Shown here piece by piece: positions 1-8,611 of a DNA stretch of 53,576 bases. The translations under genes were made by a program, and so were the position numbers. Every line of letters begins with the position of its first letter. Positions within the stretch are counted from its first letter, which is position 1. The notes under the pieces were generated by a model, which saw only the letters and a list, made by a program, of their open reading frames with translations, did not search any database and had not been told where the DNA came from. The stretch spans positions 1 through 53,576 of the forward strand of contig JAFGGA010000185.1 in NCBI GenBank assembly GCA_016930835.1. Reading direction: 5' to 3'. This DNA comes from Deltaproteobacteria bacterium. Its GTDB lineage: Bacteria > Desulfobacterota > DSM-4660 > Desulfatiglandales > HGW-15.

Positions 1-89
1 GGAAATTTGCGGCGAATTGTTTGGAAGATTGATAACTTAGATCAAATTAACACTTTTTCTGGAGTAGACAAACATCATAGGAGGAAATG

Positions 90-1076
90 ATGAAATGCGC
101 GATTCTGGTAAAACCGGGTGAATTGAAAATCCAAAATGTGGATCGCCCTGAACCGGGTCCTAACGAGGTCCTTATTCAGGTCGATTTGGCCGGCATTTGC
201 GGTTCCGATGATTCCGTTTACAAGGGGAAAATGGTCATTCCCCTGCCTCGCATCCCGGGTCATGAAGCAGTGGGTCGTATCGTGTCCATGGGTAAAGAAG
301 TAAAGGATCGTAAAATCGGCCAGCGCGTGACGATCCAACCGAATTTTCCATGTGAAGCCTGTCCAATCTGTCAATCGGGCATGGGAAATATATGCCTCCA
401 GAAGGTTCGACTGGGGCTCGATATTGATGGTGTGTTCGCACAATACGTTAAAGTTCCTTATCCATATACATGGCCGGTGCCTGATTTACTGGATGATGAA
501 ACCGCCGTATTTACTGAACCCATAGCCGTGGCATATCATGCACTTCTCAAGGCCCGTCCGAAACCGGGGCAGCGTGTCCTGGTGTTTGGTGCCGGTGTAA
601 TCGGCTTGATCATGGTGCAACTCATCAGGCGGGAAGGGAATGATGTGTTCACGTTTGACCTTGTCCGCGATCGATTATGGATATCTGAAGGGTTGGGTGC
701 CACAGCGGGATTAACCTCTACTGACGAACTCTTATCCCGGGGACCTTTTGATCTTATTTATGAAACAAGCGGGGCTTCATCGGCCTTTGATGAGGCTATC
801 AAGGCTGCGTCACCTGGTGCCACGATCGTAATTTTGGGATTGCCCGGTTCACCTCATCCTCTCCTGACCACACCCATTGTCAGAAAAGAATTAAAGATTT
901 TCGGCTCCATGATCTATACAACGGAATTCCCTGAGGTCTTGGATCTGTTGGTAAAAGGGCAAATCAAGACCCAACCGCTTGTGAGCGGTATTTTAGATCT
1001 GGAAGGGCTATCCACGGCCCTGGAAAGGTTCGCGGATCCGAAACGGGTAAAGACCTTGATCCGTATCGGGATCTAG
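90..1076 (+). CDS. Zinc-dependent alcohol dehydrogenase (MDR superfamily)
   Basis: Medium-chain dehydrogenase/reductase of about 328 residues, probably oxidising a polyol or secondary alcohol with NAD(P)+ in the cytoplasm. The N-terminal GroES-like half carries the catalytic zinc residues C37 (in GICGSD), H58 and E59 (in GHEAVG), and a complete structural-zinc lobe C88, C91, C94 and C102. The Rossmann half has the dinucleotide motif FGAGVIG. The pattern is closest to sorbitol, threonine or galactitol-phosphate dehydrogenases, but the substrate cannot be read from sequence. AGGAGG lies at 79-84. The second of two tandem ATGs (position 90, 5-base spacing) is a better start than the ATG at 87. 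The next gene is on the opposite strand, so this looks monocistronic. Confidence 0.88.
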   Translation: MKCAILVKPGELKIQNVDRPEPGPNEVLIQVDLAGICGSDDSVYKGKMVIPLPRIPGHEAVGRIVSMGKEVKDRKIGQRVTIQPNFPCEACPICQSGMGNICLQKVRLGLDIDGVFAQYVKVPYPYTWPVPDLLDDETAVFTEPIAVAYHALLKARPKPGQRVLVFGAGVIGLIMVQLIRREGNDVFTFDLVRDRLWISEGLGATAGLTSTDELLSRGPFDLIYETSGASSAFDEAIKAASPGATIVILGLPGSPHPLLTTPIVRKELKIFGSMIYTTEFPEVLDLLVKGQIKTQPLVSGILDLEGLSTALERFADPKRVKTLIRIGI

Positions 1077-1137
1077 ATTGGAAATAACTTTTTGATCTAA
1101 AAGAAAATAGCTGAATCGGTAGAAAAAATTTATGGCT

Positions 1138-2103
1138 TCATTGATTAATGGCCCGGTCCGGAATAAATTGGATTTTAAAATGGATGGGTTTGGATTGCAG
1201 GACCCCTAATCCTCTGAGGAATTTATAGGCCTCATGTAAAGACAAAATCACTTTCGGCTCGTCGGCATCACAGTTATATTCATAATCCTTGAACTCGCGA
1301 TAGGCTCGATAACCTTTAACAGCCCTGCCTTTATTCATTTTGGGATAGATCATGGCGACCTTTATCCCTGTTCCTGGTCTGATGTAGGTCGGCAGATGGA
1401 TCCTCAGGCTGCCCAACCGTCCGATCTCATACATCCTAAATTCTTTCTCAATGGTATGCCATTGTGATCCCCTTGAAGGATTTGAATATTCCTCGGAGAT
1501 GGTTACATATCCATCAAGACAAAAGATTTTATAGGCCTTTTCTTCAGCGATTCCTCGAATATATATTTCCTTTTCAATAAAATCCTTTTTGAGTTCTTCA
1601 GGGATCATATCGCGCAGAAAGTGGCCATCAATGACGATACCGCTGGGTCGGGCCAGGTCCATTAACCGCGAACATAGATTTAGAAGATGGCCGGAATAGT
1701 CAATGACCTGATTATTTGAATACAGACAGCAAGCGGTCCCCCTTGCGATGCCAAAACCGATATTTTCAGGGGTTTTAAAATTAATCATGGGGTCCCCCTC
1801 GCAGATTCGGGGAAATTCGCTCAGACACTGCATACAGCTTTTGATGACGTCTTCGGCGACTTGGGGAAGCGTTTTCTCAGAATAAGGAAACGTCATCAAT
1901 AGACCGTCACCGCGGGTGTTATAAAAATTGGCGGTTGAAAAATAATCATCAATCATCCTCATATAGAAGCGTTTAATAAACATGGCGATGTCCGTTGATT
2001 CATGTCTTTTGCTGAATGCTGAGAAACCACGGACGTCCGCCACGACGACTATAACAAATTCCGACCTGCCCATTGCTTCGGCCAATAGATCTCTTAACGT
2101 CAT
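1138..2103 (-). CDS. Class III adenylate/guanylate cyclase-like protein
   Basis: A 321-residue soluble protein with a class III nucleotide cyclase domain in about residues 15-195. Both metal-binding aspartates are present: D23 in VADVRGFS and D66 in TRGDGLLM. The transition-state Asn and Arg are present in LLNLCSRLMD, after a DYSG segment that matches the base-recognition strand. The usual lysine before the second metal aspartate (KTxGD) is replaced by Asn, so substrate choice (ATP or GTP) and activity are uncertain. About 100 C-terminal residues belong to no family I recognise. No transmembrane or sensor domain precedes the catalytic domain, so it is probably cytoplasmic. It converges on the dehydrogenase gene. 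It is a possible source of the ligand for the cyclic-nucleotide-binding domain at 36.7-37.1 kb; that link is inference only. Confidence 0.75.
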   Translation of the reverse strand: MTLRDLLAEAMGRSEFVIVVVADVRGFSAFSKRHESTDIAMFIKRFYMRMIDDYFSTANFYNTRGDGLLMTFPYSEKTLPQVAEDVIKSCMQCLSEFPRICEGDPMINFKTPENIGFGIARGTACCLYSNNQVIDYSGHLLNLCSRLMDLARPSGIVIDGHFLRDMIPEELKKDFIEKEIYIRGIAEEKAYKIFCLDGYVTISEEYSNPSRGSQWHTIEKEFRMYEIGRLGSLRIHLPTYIRPGTGIKVAMIYPKMNKGRAVKGYRAYREFKDYEYNCDADEPKVILSLHEAYKFLRGLGVLQSKPIHFKIQFIPDRAINQ

Positions 2104-2305
2104 TGTTTTATCCCATGATATTTTAAGGCCATCTATTCAGATATCATGGATGGATGCAATATCCTGACCAGAACAGACTGAATTTTCGCCAAATTTTTGG
2201 CATGGTGTCCAAATTGTTTAACAAATTCGCATAGGAAATCCGCTTATCATCTCTTCGTCATGAATCATGGAATGACGTGGCCCAGTTTAGATAAGAATAA
2301 ATCCA

Positions 2306-2623
2306 ATGATATTAAAGGGAACCGGCATAAATGACGATGGTATATTTAAAGAAGCTTTTGATAAATTGATTGGCATGAAGTCTGCTATACACAGTTTAGG
2401 AGTTGGTACAAAGCCTATGACCGATCTCAGTCTTCATGAATATGGGGACACCCTGAAAGATGATCTTCAAAAAATTTTAAGGCAGGAAGCCATGAAGATG
2501 TTTGGATCGACTTGCCCGAAAAAGATCATTCAGCCAAGGGTGAATGCATCACCGGGGCTTATCCATCACCTGAGATACTTTTCCCGGAGAGTCTTTGCCA
2601 ACAGCCTTGGATATTTTTTCTAA
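2306..2623 (+). CDS. Doubtful hypothetical protein
   Basis: Open frame of 105 codons in the 1.3 kb spacer between the cyclase gene and glnS. I see no family motif, signal peptide or transmembrane segment, and no clear Shine-Dalgarno sequence before the ATG. Residues 10-70 look compositionally protein-like (mixed helix formers such as FKEAFDKLIGMKS). The C-terminal part is less convincing. A terminator-like hairpin follows about 100 bases downstream at 2724-2766, which is weak support for transcription. It may be a small gene, a remnant or a chance frame. Confidence 0.25.
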   Translation: MILKGTGINDDGIFKEAFDKLIGMKSAIHSLGVGTKPMTDLSLHEYGDTLKDDLQKILRQEAMKMFGSTCPKKIIQPRVNASPGLIHHLRYFSRRVFANSLGYFF

Positions 2624-2723
2624 CCTGAGCTTGCACCAGGTTATGGTAATATGGGTAAGCTATTGATTTTCATCCTCTAGACATTGCCTTTCAACGTGAA
2701 AGAGCCATACACTCTTTCCTCCT

Positions 2724-2766
2724 AAAACCCCTGAGTTTGATTATAGACTCGGGGGTTTCCTTTTTA
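2724..2766 (+). terminator. Rho-independent terminator-like hairpin
   Basis: A 5' arm AAACCCC-GAGT pairs with a 3' arm ACTC-GGGGGTTT around a short A/T loop, followed by a T-rich run (TTTCCTTTTT). It is the strongest terminator in this spacer. It could end transcription of the possible gene at 2306-2623 or of a small RNA. Confidence 0.6.
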
Positions 2767-2782
2767 TGATTTTAAAATATGG

Positions 2783-3042
2783 GTAACACTTTAGCTATTT
2801 TCAAATAATCCAAACAACTGGATTCCGCGATCAAGTCGCGGAATGACCTGTCTACCGTGTCGGACGCGGCGCAGGCAGGCGGAAAAGGGAAAATCATCAG
2901 GGAAAATAAAATGTGCGGCTCACAAAGGTACAGCGCTAATAAGATCAAACGTCATTCCGCAACCCCTCATCAAGTGCGGGGCAGGCTTGATCGCGGAATC
3001 CAGGCCTTGCATATCATCATTTTCAAAAGGCTAAACGGTTAC
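2783..3042 (+). repeat. MITE-like palindromic element, copy A
   Basis: About 260 bp element bounded by inverted termini GTAAC-xx-TTTAGC (left 2783-2795, right arm ending at 3042). Inside each end the sequence continues as inverted GGATTCCGCGATCAAG segments. A second copy lies in opposite orientation at 12888-13114 and matches along its whole length, including the unique A/T-rich core. Copy A has about 33 extra bases (2847-2879), themselves a palindrome. It encodes no transposase and has MITE architecture. Short frames crossing it are not genes. Confidence 0.8.
2847..2879. repeat. Nested 33-bp palindrome
   Basis: An imperfect palindrome with CCTGTCT-type left arm and GCAGGCAGG-type right arm, inserted in copy A of the MITE-like element and absent from copy B. 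A close relative (30 bp) sits inside a different repeat at 49591-49620. Confidence 0.6.
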
Positions 3043-3282
3043 AAATATTGTTTTTTGATTGGATTTCATTTACCGACAAAAAAAATATTTTCCAGCAATC
3101 GCCGACCCGACCGAGTTCGTCGCGGGCTTGAAATGACATTGCCGCAGCTTCCTCAACCGGGGCGATGGGATGATTGATTTGATCGAACGATTTGTGTCCA
3201 AGTTCCGGCTTGACTTAGTGAACGCAATTGAGCCATTATTCGCCTATTATTAATCGTCTCAAAATAATTTTCATCGTGCATT

Positions 3283-3340
3283 CCCCTTCACCCCAATCCT
3301 CCCCCCCCCCAATTTCGGGGGAGGACAGGGTGAGGGGGTG
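3283..3340. repeat. C/G-run palindromic intergenic repeat
   Basis: A C-rich arm with runs of up to 11 C is followed by a complementary G-rich arm with a TCGGGGGAGGA core. Flanking CAAAATAAT and ATTATTTTG form outer inverted ends. It belongs to a family of C/G palindromes found in at least six spacers of this window, and lies about 75 bases upstream of glnS. Confidence 0.65.
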
Positions 3341-3416
3341 AAATCTGTCTAGATTATTTTGGAACCTTTAATAAATCGGATTCAAAAAACATTTTTAAAA
3401 GCAAGGAGAACCCTAT

Positions 3417-5117
3417 ATGCCGGAAACAAGTCCTCCTGTCTCCATGGATTTTATTCGGACGATCATCGCGGAAGACCTTAAAAACAATAAAAACGAAGGC
3501 CGTGTTGTGACCCGTTTTCCCCCTGAACCCAATGGATACCTGCATATTGGTCATGCCAAATCCATATGTTTGAATTTCGGTATCGCCTTGGAACATGAAG
3601 GCGGGACCTGTCATTTGCGTTTTGATGATACCAATCCCACCAAAGAAGAAACAGAGTATGTTGAATCCATCATGTCGGATGTGCGATGGCTCGGATTTGA
3701 TTGGGGTGAGCACCTGTATTACGCCTCCGACTATTTTGATCAATTGTATGAATATTCCGTCCAGCTTATCAAAAAGGACAAGGCCTATGTCTGCGATCTC
3801 AATGCCGATGAAATTCGGGAATACCGGGGGACCTTAACCACACCTGGCAAGGAAAGTCCTTTTCGAACGCGATCCGTGGCCGAAAACCTGGATCTGTTTC
3901 AACGCATGCGGGCCGGAGAATTCGAAAACGGCTCTCGCGTATTGCGGGCAAAGATCGATATGGCATCTCCTAATCTGAATATGCGTGATCCGGTTCTTTA
4001 CCGGATACTGCATATGCCCCACCACCGCACTGGTAATAAATGGTGCATCTACCCTATGTATGATTTTACCCACTGCCTCTCTGATTCCATTGAAGGGATC
4101 ACCCATTCCTTGTGCACCTTGGAGTTTGAAGATCATCGGCCTTTGTATGACTGGGTGCTGGACGAATTGGATGTGGATTGCCACCCCCAACAAATAGAGT
4201 TTGCGCGATTGAATCTCAGCTACACGGTCATGAGCAAGCGAAAGCTGCTGGAGTTGGTTGCGGGCGGATACGTGACGGGATGGGATGATCCTCGCATGCC
4301 GACCTTATCGGGTCTAAGACGTCGTGGTTACACAACTGAAGCGATTCGAGACTTTTGTGATCGTATTGGGATTGCCAAAAGAGACAGCACCGTGGATTTG
4401 GCGCTGCTTGAGTATTGCATTCGTGAAGACCTTAATAAACGGGCTCCTCGTGTCATGGCCGTGCTCCGCCCCCTTAGGGTCGTTATCGACAACTATCCGG
4501 AAGACCGATCCGAAGAATTGGATGCCGTCAACAACCCTGAGGATTCAAGCATGGGGACGAGGAAGATTCCTTTTTCGCGTGTGCTTTATATTGAACAGGA
4601 TGATTTTATGGAGGACCCGCCCAAGAAGTTTTATCGACTGGCACCGGGGCGTGAGGTCAGGTTGCGCTATGCCTATTTCATCAAGTGTATGGACGTTGTG
4701 AAAGATAAAGAGACCGGACAGGTGATTGAACTGCACTGTACCTATGACCCTGATACACGAGGTGGAGACGCGCCGGACGGCCGAAAGGTCAAGGCCACAT
4801 TGCATTGGGTCTCGGCTGATCACGCTGTTGAAGCGGAGGTACGCTTGTACGATCATTTATTTAAAACGCCTGATCCGGATGCTGGAAAGGAGGGAATGGA
4901 TTTTAAAACCCATTTGAATCCAAAATCATTAGAGATCATATCATCGGCGAAACTGGAGCCCGGTCTTCAGGGTGCTACACCCGGGAGCCGATATCAGTTT
5001 GAAAGGTTGGGTTATTTTTGTGTGGATTTGAAGGACTCAACCAAGAACAGATTGGTTTTTAACCGGACCGCCACCTTGCGTGATACATGGGTCAAGATCG
5101 CCAAGTCACAAGGTTAA
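3417..5117 (+). CDS. glnS: Glutaminyl-tRNA synthetase
   Basis: Cytoplasmic class I aminoacyl-tRNA synthetase charging tRNA-Gln with glutamine. The 566 residues match the usual bacterial GlnRS length. The HIGH signature is [12 protein letters not shown] near residues 38-49. The KMSKS-equivalent VMSKRKL lies near residue 271. Residues 340-560 look like the two beta-barrel anticodon-binding domains. AAGGAG lies about 9 bases upstream of the ATG. A true GlnRS, as opposed to GluRS, is supported by the [27 protein letters not shown] segment pattern. It stands alone and converges on the IHF-like gene. Confidence 0.97.
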   Translation: MPETSPPVSMDFIRTIIAEDLKNNKNEGRVVTRFPPEPNGYLHIGHAKSICLNFGIALEHEGGTCHLRFDDTNPTKEETEYVESIMSDVRWLGFDWGEHLYYASDYFDQLYEYSVQLIKKDKAYVCDLNADEIREYRGTLTTPGKESPFRTRSVAENLDLFQRMRAGEFENGSRVLRAKIDMASPNLNMRDPVLYRILHMPHHRTGNKWCIYPMYDFTHCLSDSIEGITHSLCTLEFEDHRPLYDWVLDELDVDCHPQQIEFARLNLSYTVMSKRKLLELVAGGYVTGWDDPRMPTLSGLRRRGYTTEAIRDFCDRIGIAKRDSTVDLALLEYCIREDLNKRAPRVMAVLRPLRVVIDNYPEDRSEELDAVNNPEDSSMGTRKIPFSRVLYIEQDDFMEDPPKKFYRLAPGREVRLRYAYFIKCMDVVKDKETGQVIELHCTYDPDTRGGDAPDGRKVKATLHWVSADHAVEAEVRLYDHLFKTPDPDAGKEGMDFKTHLNPKSLEIISSAKLEPGLQGATPGSRYQFERLGYFCVDLKDSTKNRLVFNRTATLRDTWVKIAKSQG

Positions 5118-5175
5118 GAGAACGAGAAAAAGGCTTGATAAAATCGTTGGAAAAAAATTTGAACCTTTGAATCCC

Positions 5176-5198
5176 GGGACAATTGACTCCTTTGTCCC
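5176..5198. terminator. Hairpin between convergent glnS and IHF-like genes
   Basis: GGGACAA at 5176-5182 pairs with TTGTCCC at 5192-5198 in the 83-base gap between two convergent stop codons. There is no good U-tract on either strand, so termination is only suggested by position. Confidence 0.3.
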
Positions 5199-5200
5199 AG

Positions 5201-5500
5201 CTAATTGGGAGGAGAATCTTTTCTATTCACTTTGTCGATGAGTACGGGAGAACTTTTAAAAGTAACGACCCGCCTCGCCTCCAGCGTAAGGTCGTTGCCG
5301 GTCTGGGGATTTCTTCCTCGCCGATCATTTTTGTTTTTGATGCAGAATTTGCCGAATCCGCTGATCACCATGCTCTCGCCGTTTTCCAACGTTCTTTTCA
5401 TAAGTTCCAAGAATGAATCCATGATCTGGATGGATTCGATTCTTGGGATGTCAAGACGCCTATAAAGAGATTGGATAATACGATCCTTGGTGAGGGTCAT
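5201..5500 (-). CDS. Integration host factor / HU family DNA-binding protein
   Basis: A 99-residue nucleoid protein of the HU/IHF fold that would bind and bend DNA as a dimer. It has N-terminal helices (residues 4-45), the GFGKF turn near residue 50, and the beta-arm signature RRGRNPQTG whose proline intercalates in DNA. IHF-alpha is the closest subtype because of the ARRVVTFKSS ending, but HU-like variants in Desulfobacterota are hard to separate. AGGAG lies about 9 bases upstream of its ATG. A good promoter lies at 5562-5591. Confidence 0.9.
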   Translation of the reverse strand: MTLTKDRIIQSLYRRLDIPRIESIQIMDSFLELMKRTLENGESMVISGFGKFCIKNKNDRRGRNPQTGNDLTLEARRVVTFKSSPVLIDKVNRKDSPPN

Positions 5501-5561
5501 GATTCAGAACTCCTGAGATGAGGGATTATTGTCATGGGTGTGACTTGGTGATTGGGATTAT

Positions 5562-5591
5562 GTATTACTTTGAATCCCTACTGCTTGTCAA
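5562..5591 (-). promoter_or_regulatory. Predicted sigma-70 promoter of the IHF-like gene
   Basis: On the minus strand, TTGACA (5586-5591) is followed by an 18-base spacer and TAATAC (5562-5567), about 60 bases upstream of the start codon. The -35 box is consensus. Confidence 0.5.
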
Positions 5592-5617
5592 GGGATTTAA
5601 ATTTTAATTGGTGCCCA

Positions 5618-5831
5618 TCCAGAAATATGCCAAATTCCCTCCCATAACCCCTCCCGCGAGGGGAGGAGAGATTTCTGCCTGGAGCATTCAGCCCATCGGC
5701 TTTGAGCTTTGGGCCGAAAGGCGATCAGCATTCAGCCATCAGCTAACCACTTGTCTTAAAAATGCTTTGGCTGACCGATGAGAACTGACGGCTGATCGCT
5801 TGAATCCAGAAACGTTGGTTTCTGGATGAAC
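5618..5831. repeat. Repeat element with CATCCAGAAA inverted ends
   Basis: The 362-base spacer between the IHF-like and VanZ-like genes is mostly this element. The left end has CATCCAGAAA and the right end has TTTCTGGATG. The interior holds a C/G palindrome (5648-5666) and tandem variants of a CAGCATTCAGCCATCAGC-type repeat. The left end resembles the element at 11314-11462 (shared CATCCAGAAATA). Confidence 0.5.
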
Positions 5832-5862
5832 AGTAGCTATCCTATTTGGAAAATCACCTCAT

Positions 5863-6258
5863 ATGAAACCCTTAAAATGGATAAAGTTTTGGTTGTTCTT
5901 GGGATGGATCTTCATCGGGATAGTGGTATTTCTTTCACTGGATCCTTCACCACCTGAGATGGCCGGTTTCACCGGATTGGATAAGATCTCGCATTTCGTT
6001 GCATATGCCTTTATGATGCTATGGTTTGGTTTTTGTTATCTCCATGGCGCAACCTATGGTCATGTCGGTATAGGTCTTATCGTCATGGGGGTCGCCTTGG
6101 AATTCCTTCAGGGGCTGATGGGATATCGGTCCATGGAATTCCTGGATATGGCCGTGAATACCTTTGGTGTTGTTTTTGGATGGTTTTTGGCCAAAACCCG
6201 TCTATCCTCTGCATTGATTTATCTGGAAAAGGAAATGTTTCACCTTCAGAGGCATTAG
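5863..6258 (+). CDS. VanZ-like membrane protein
   Basis: A 131-residue integral membrane protein with about four hydrophobic segments (near residues 7-27, 45-64, 70-88 and 100-118). The first loop has SLDPSPPEMAGFTGLDKISHFVAYAFM, which is the VanZ family pattern (short Pro-rich loop, then DKxxHF). The molecular function of stand-alone VanZ proteins is unknown outside teicoplanin resistance. No strong Shine-Dalgarno sequence is visible before the ATG. It is flanked by repeat-rich spacers and shows no operon partner. Confidence 0.75.
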   Translation: MKPLKWIKFWLFLGWIFIGIVVFLSLDPSPPEMAGFTGLDKISHFVAYAFMMLWFGFCYLHGATYGHVGIGLIVMGVALEFLQGLMGYRSMEFLDMAVNTFGVVFGWFLAKTRLSSALIYLEKEMFHLQRH

Positions 6259-6281
6259 AAACGTATGAAGGGGGCCTTTGA

Positions 6282-6309
6282 TTGACAGATATTCATATAT
6301 GCATATACT
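6282..6309 (+). promoter_or_regulatory. Candidate sigma-70 promoter upstream of the YihY gene
   Basis: TTGACA (6282-6287), 16-base spacer, TATACT (6304-6309). It lies about 400 bases before the YihY start, with a C/G-palindrome repeat in between, so the transcript would have a long structured leader if this promoter is used. Confidence 0.4.
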
Positions 6310-6478
6310 ATTGCTATGACTTGAGACATATTCAAACCATTCACCCAAATCCTATCCCCTTGGCAAGCCGATCATTTCCGAGAACTTATTCGCGGGAAAC
6401 AGGGGATCGATCATTTTGATTAGGCTTCCTATGATGCATCGATATTGAATTCGGTTTATGAATTCAGCCAGCTCATTT

Positions 6479-6570
6479 CCCCTCCCTTGATGGGAGGGGA
6501 TAAAGGGGAGGGTGGCCAGGTCTTTCTTTTCCACCCCCACCCCAATCTTTCCCCGTCGAGGGGGAGGGTT
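6479..6570. repeat. Double C/G palindrome repeat
   Basis: The 458-base spacer before the YihY gene contains two members of the C/G family. The first is a hairpin of CCCCTCCC and GGGAGGGG arms (6479-6499). The second is a CCCC-GTCGA-GGGG hairpin near 6551-6567. G-rich and C-rich arms between them could also pair. I see no gene in this spacer. Confidence 0.6.
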
Positions 6571-6716
6571 AGAGCCTATTTCGTGCTTGATACGGGAGAG
6601 GATGTGGAAAGGCTTTCTCCCGGATAGGGAGGGGACTAAAGGATGAACGCTCTTTAGCATGTCCACGTTATCGGTTATCTTATCTACATAAAAAATTTTA
6701 ACTGAGAAAGCACCCT

Positions 6717-8048
6717 ATGCAACCATGGACCATCTCCAAGCTTATTGAATTCCTACGGCAAGACGTTTGGCGGATCCGCCTAAAAGAACTCACCGGGCAC
6801 AAAAGATTATTGATCAAGCTCCTTCGGATCATTATCCTGGCCATACGCGGGTTTAAGGAGGATAAATGCAGCCTGCGTGCATCCGCGTTGACTTTCTATT
6901 CCATGCTCTCCGTCGTCCCCGTGGTGGCTATGGCCTTTGGCGTGGCCAGGGGTTTCGGTCTTGAAAAACTTTTAGAGGATGAACTTTTTGAACAACTAAA
7001 GGGACAGGAAGAGGTCATCACGTGGATCATCACCTGGGCCAATTCCATGGTTGAAAGCGTCAAAGGCGGTCTCATCGCGGGGATCGGGGTGCTGATTCTC
7101 TTTGCACTTACCGTTATGCTGTTGGACAATATCGAGAGTTCGTTTAATGAAATCTGGGGAATCACCCATGCGAGGAAATGGAGCAGAAAGCTGAGTAATT
7201 ATTTGGCCATTATGCTCATTTGCCCGTTCCTGTTGATTATTTACGGCAGTATGACGGTATTGATCACTACCCAAATCACACATGTAACAGAAAAAATCGA
7301 TCTTTTAGGCCCCATGAGCCCTGTTATTTTGATCTTTTTAAGGGCACTGCCTTATGGTGTGGTGTGGTTGCTTTTTTCGTTCATCTATCTGTTTATGCCC
7401 AACACCAAGATCCGGGTCCGCTCCGGTCTTTTGGGTGGGGTCGTGGCCGGTACGTTTTATATATTGGTCCAGTGGGTCTATATCACGTTTCAGATAGGTG
7501 TTTCTCGTTATGGGGCGATTTACGGTGGATTTGCAGCCGTGCCGCTTTTCATGGTTTGGATGCAGATGAGTTGGATGGTGGTTTTGTTTGGTGCCGAGAT
7601 CTCATTCGCTCACCAGAATGTGGAAAGCTATGAGTTTGAGCCGGATTCACTCAAGGTGAGCCCCTCTTTTAAAAAACTGCTGGCGCTGGGTATCGTACAC
7701 GCATGTGTGAAAAATTTTCGTAAAGGCGATCGCCCCTGGACGGCGGGCCAGATCTCCAATAACTTGGAGATCCCCATCAAATTGGTCAACCAGATCCTAT
7801 TTGAACTGGAACAGTGCCAGATCCTCTCCGAGACCCTTGACGCGGAAAGCAATGATCCCCGTTACCAACCTGCCCGCAGTGTGGATACCCTGAGTATCCA
7901 CTATGTCATCCATGCCCTGGATTCCCTCGGCAGCCGAGATATTCCCGTGGCCCAGTCAGAGGAACTGACTAAACTCTCCGAAAGCATGCGAAATTTTGCC
8001 TCTATCCTTGAAAAATCCGACGCGAACCTGCTTCTGAAAGATGTTTAG
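6717..8048 (+). CDS. YihY/BrkB family inner-membrane protein
   Basis: 443 residues. Residues 30-300 form the YihY (BrkB, formerly misnamed RNase BN) domain with six predicted transmembrane helices. Family landmarks are the SALTFYSMLSVVPVVAMAFG opening and the conserved YGAIYGGFAAVPLFMVWM segment before the last helix. About 140 C-terminal residues form a soluble tail that looks winged-helix-like (SNNLEIPIKLVNQILFELEQCQIL), as often seen in long proteobacterial members. The family's function is unsettled (possible lipid or envelope role). It is transcribed alone; GAGAAAG precedes the ATG. Confidence 0.88.
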   Translation: MQPWTISKLIEFLRQDVWRIRLKELTGHKRLLIKLLRIIILAIRGFKEDKCSLRASALTFYSMLSVVPVVAMAFGVARGFGLEKLLEDELFEQLKGQEEVITWIITWANSMVESVKGGLIAGIGVLILFALTVMLLDNIESSFNEIWGITHARKWSRKLSNYLAIMLICPFLLIIYGSMTVLITTQITHVTEKIDLLGPMSPVILIFLRALPYGVVWLLFSFIYLFMPNTKIRVRSGLLGGVVAGTFYILVQWVYITFQIGVSRYGAIYGGFAAVPLFMVWMQMSWMVVLFGAEISFAHQNVESYEFEPDSLKVSPSFKKLLALGIVHACVKNFRKGDRPWTAGQISNNLEIPIKLVNQILFELEQCQILSETLDAESNDPRYQPARSVDTLSIHYVIHALDSLGSRDIPVAQSEELTKLSESMRNFASILEKSDANLLLKDV

Positions 8049-8161
8049 AGGGTCTTTTTTGGAAAGGTGTTTCTCGATATCCATGGTATGAATTCCACTT
8101 TTGATTTGGAAGGAAAAAGTTGCTGAGGATATTGGATTCGACCTGTTAAAGTACCAAGATA

Positions 8162-8611
8162 TTATCTGTCCTTTTTTATAGAAGCGTTTATTGATTTATC
8201 GAAATGAGCTCTGACAATATCGATGATTTCCTGTGCGGCTTTTATACATGTGTTGGAGTCCTCCTCATCAAAGGCCATATCGGGGGTAATATCAGGAAGC
8301 CCGTTCGGATATCTTGTTGGGATATAAAATCTGTCAAGGATTGTTCCCAAGCGAATCGCTTTTGATAGATTATTGTATACAACCAGATTGACCCCCTCGA
8401 GATCATCGATCAATTTTTTTACAGAATGGCCCCACGGATCAGCGTCTTCAAAATACCAAATTGCTTTAACGGCTTTTTCGGCGGCTTGTTGAGCATGAAA
8501 ACATGAATGGGCGAATTTACTGTTTTCTTTAAGGACAATAGCAGTATCCAAATCATCTTCAGCGGTGTGAAACCAACGATCTGCTTCTTTCCTGATTTTT
8601 TCAATGCTCAT
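8162..8611 (-). CDS. HEPN domain protein (partner of nucleotidyltransferase)
   Basis: A 149-residue HEPN protein of the type paired with minimal nucleotidyltransferases. Residues 30-50 have HSCFHAQQAAEKAVKAI and residues 95-105 YIPTRYPNG, both family hallmarks. The Rx4-6H ribonuclease motif of toxic HEPN RNases is not evident, so it may not be an active RNase. Its start overlaps the end of the upstream nucleotidyltransferase gene by 11 bases, so the two are co-transcribed and translationally coupled. GAAGGG lies 10 bases before the ATG. Confidence 0.85.
   Translation of the reverse strand: MSIEKIRKEADRWFHTAEDDLDTAIVLKENSKFAHSCFHAQQAAEKAVKAIWYFEDADPWGHSVKKLIDDLEGVNLVVYNNLSKAIRLGTILDRFYIPTRYPNGLPDITPDMAFDEEDSNTCIKAAQEIIDIVRAHFDKSINASIKKDR

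Noticed and set aside
2843-3177. Two open frames of 63 and 106 codons on the plus strand
   Set aside because: They run through the MITE-like element and its flank. Their sequence mirrors the palindromic repeat and shows no protein motif.
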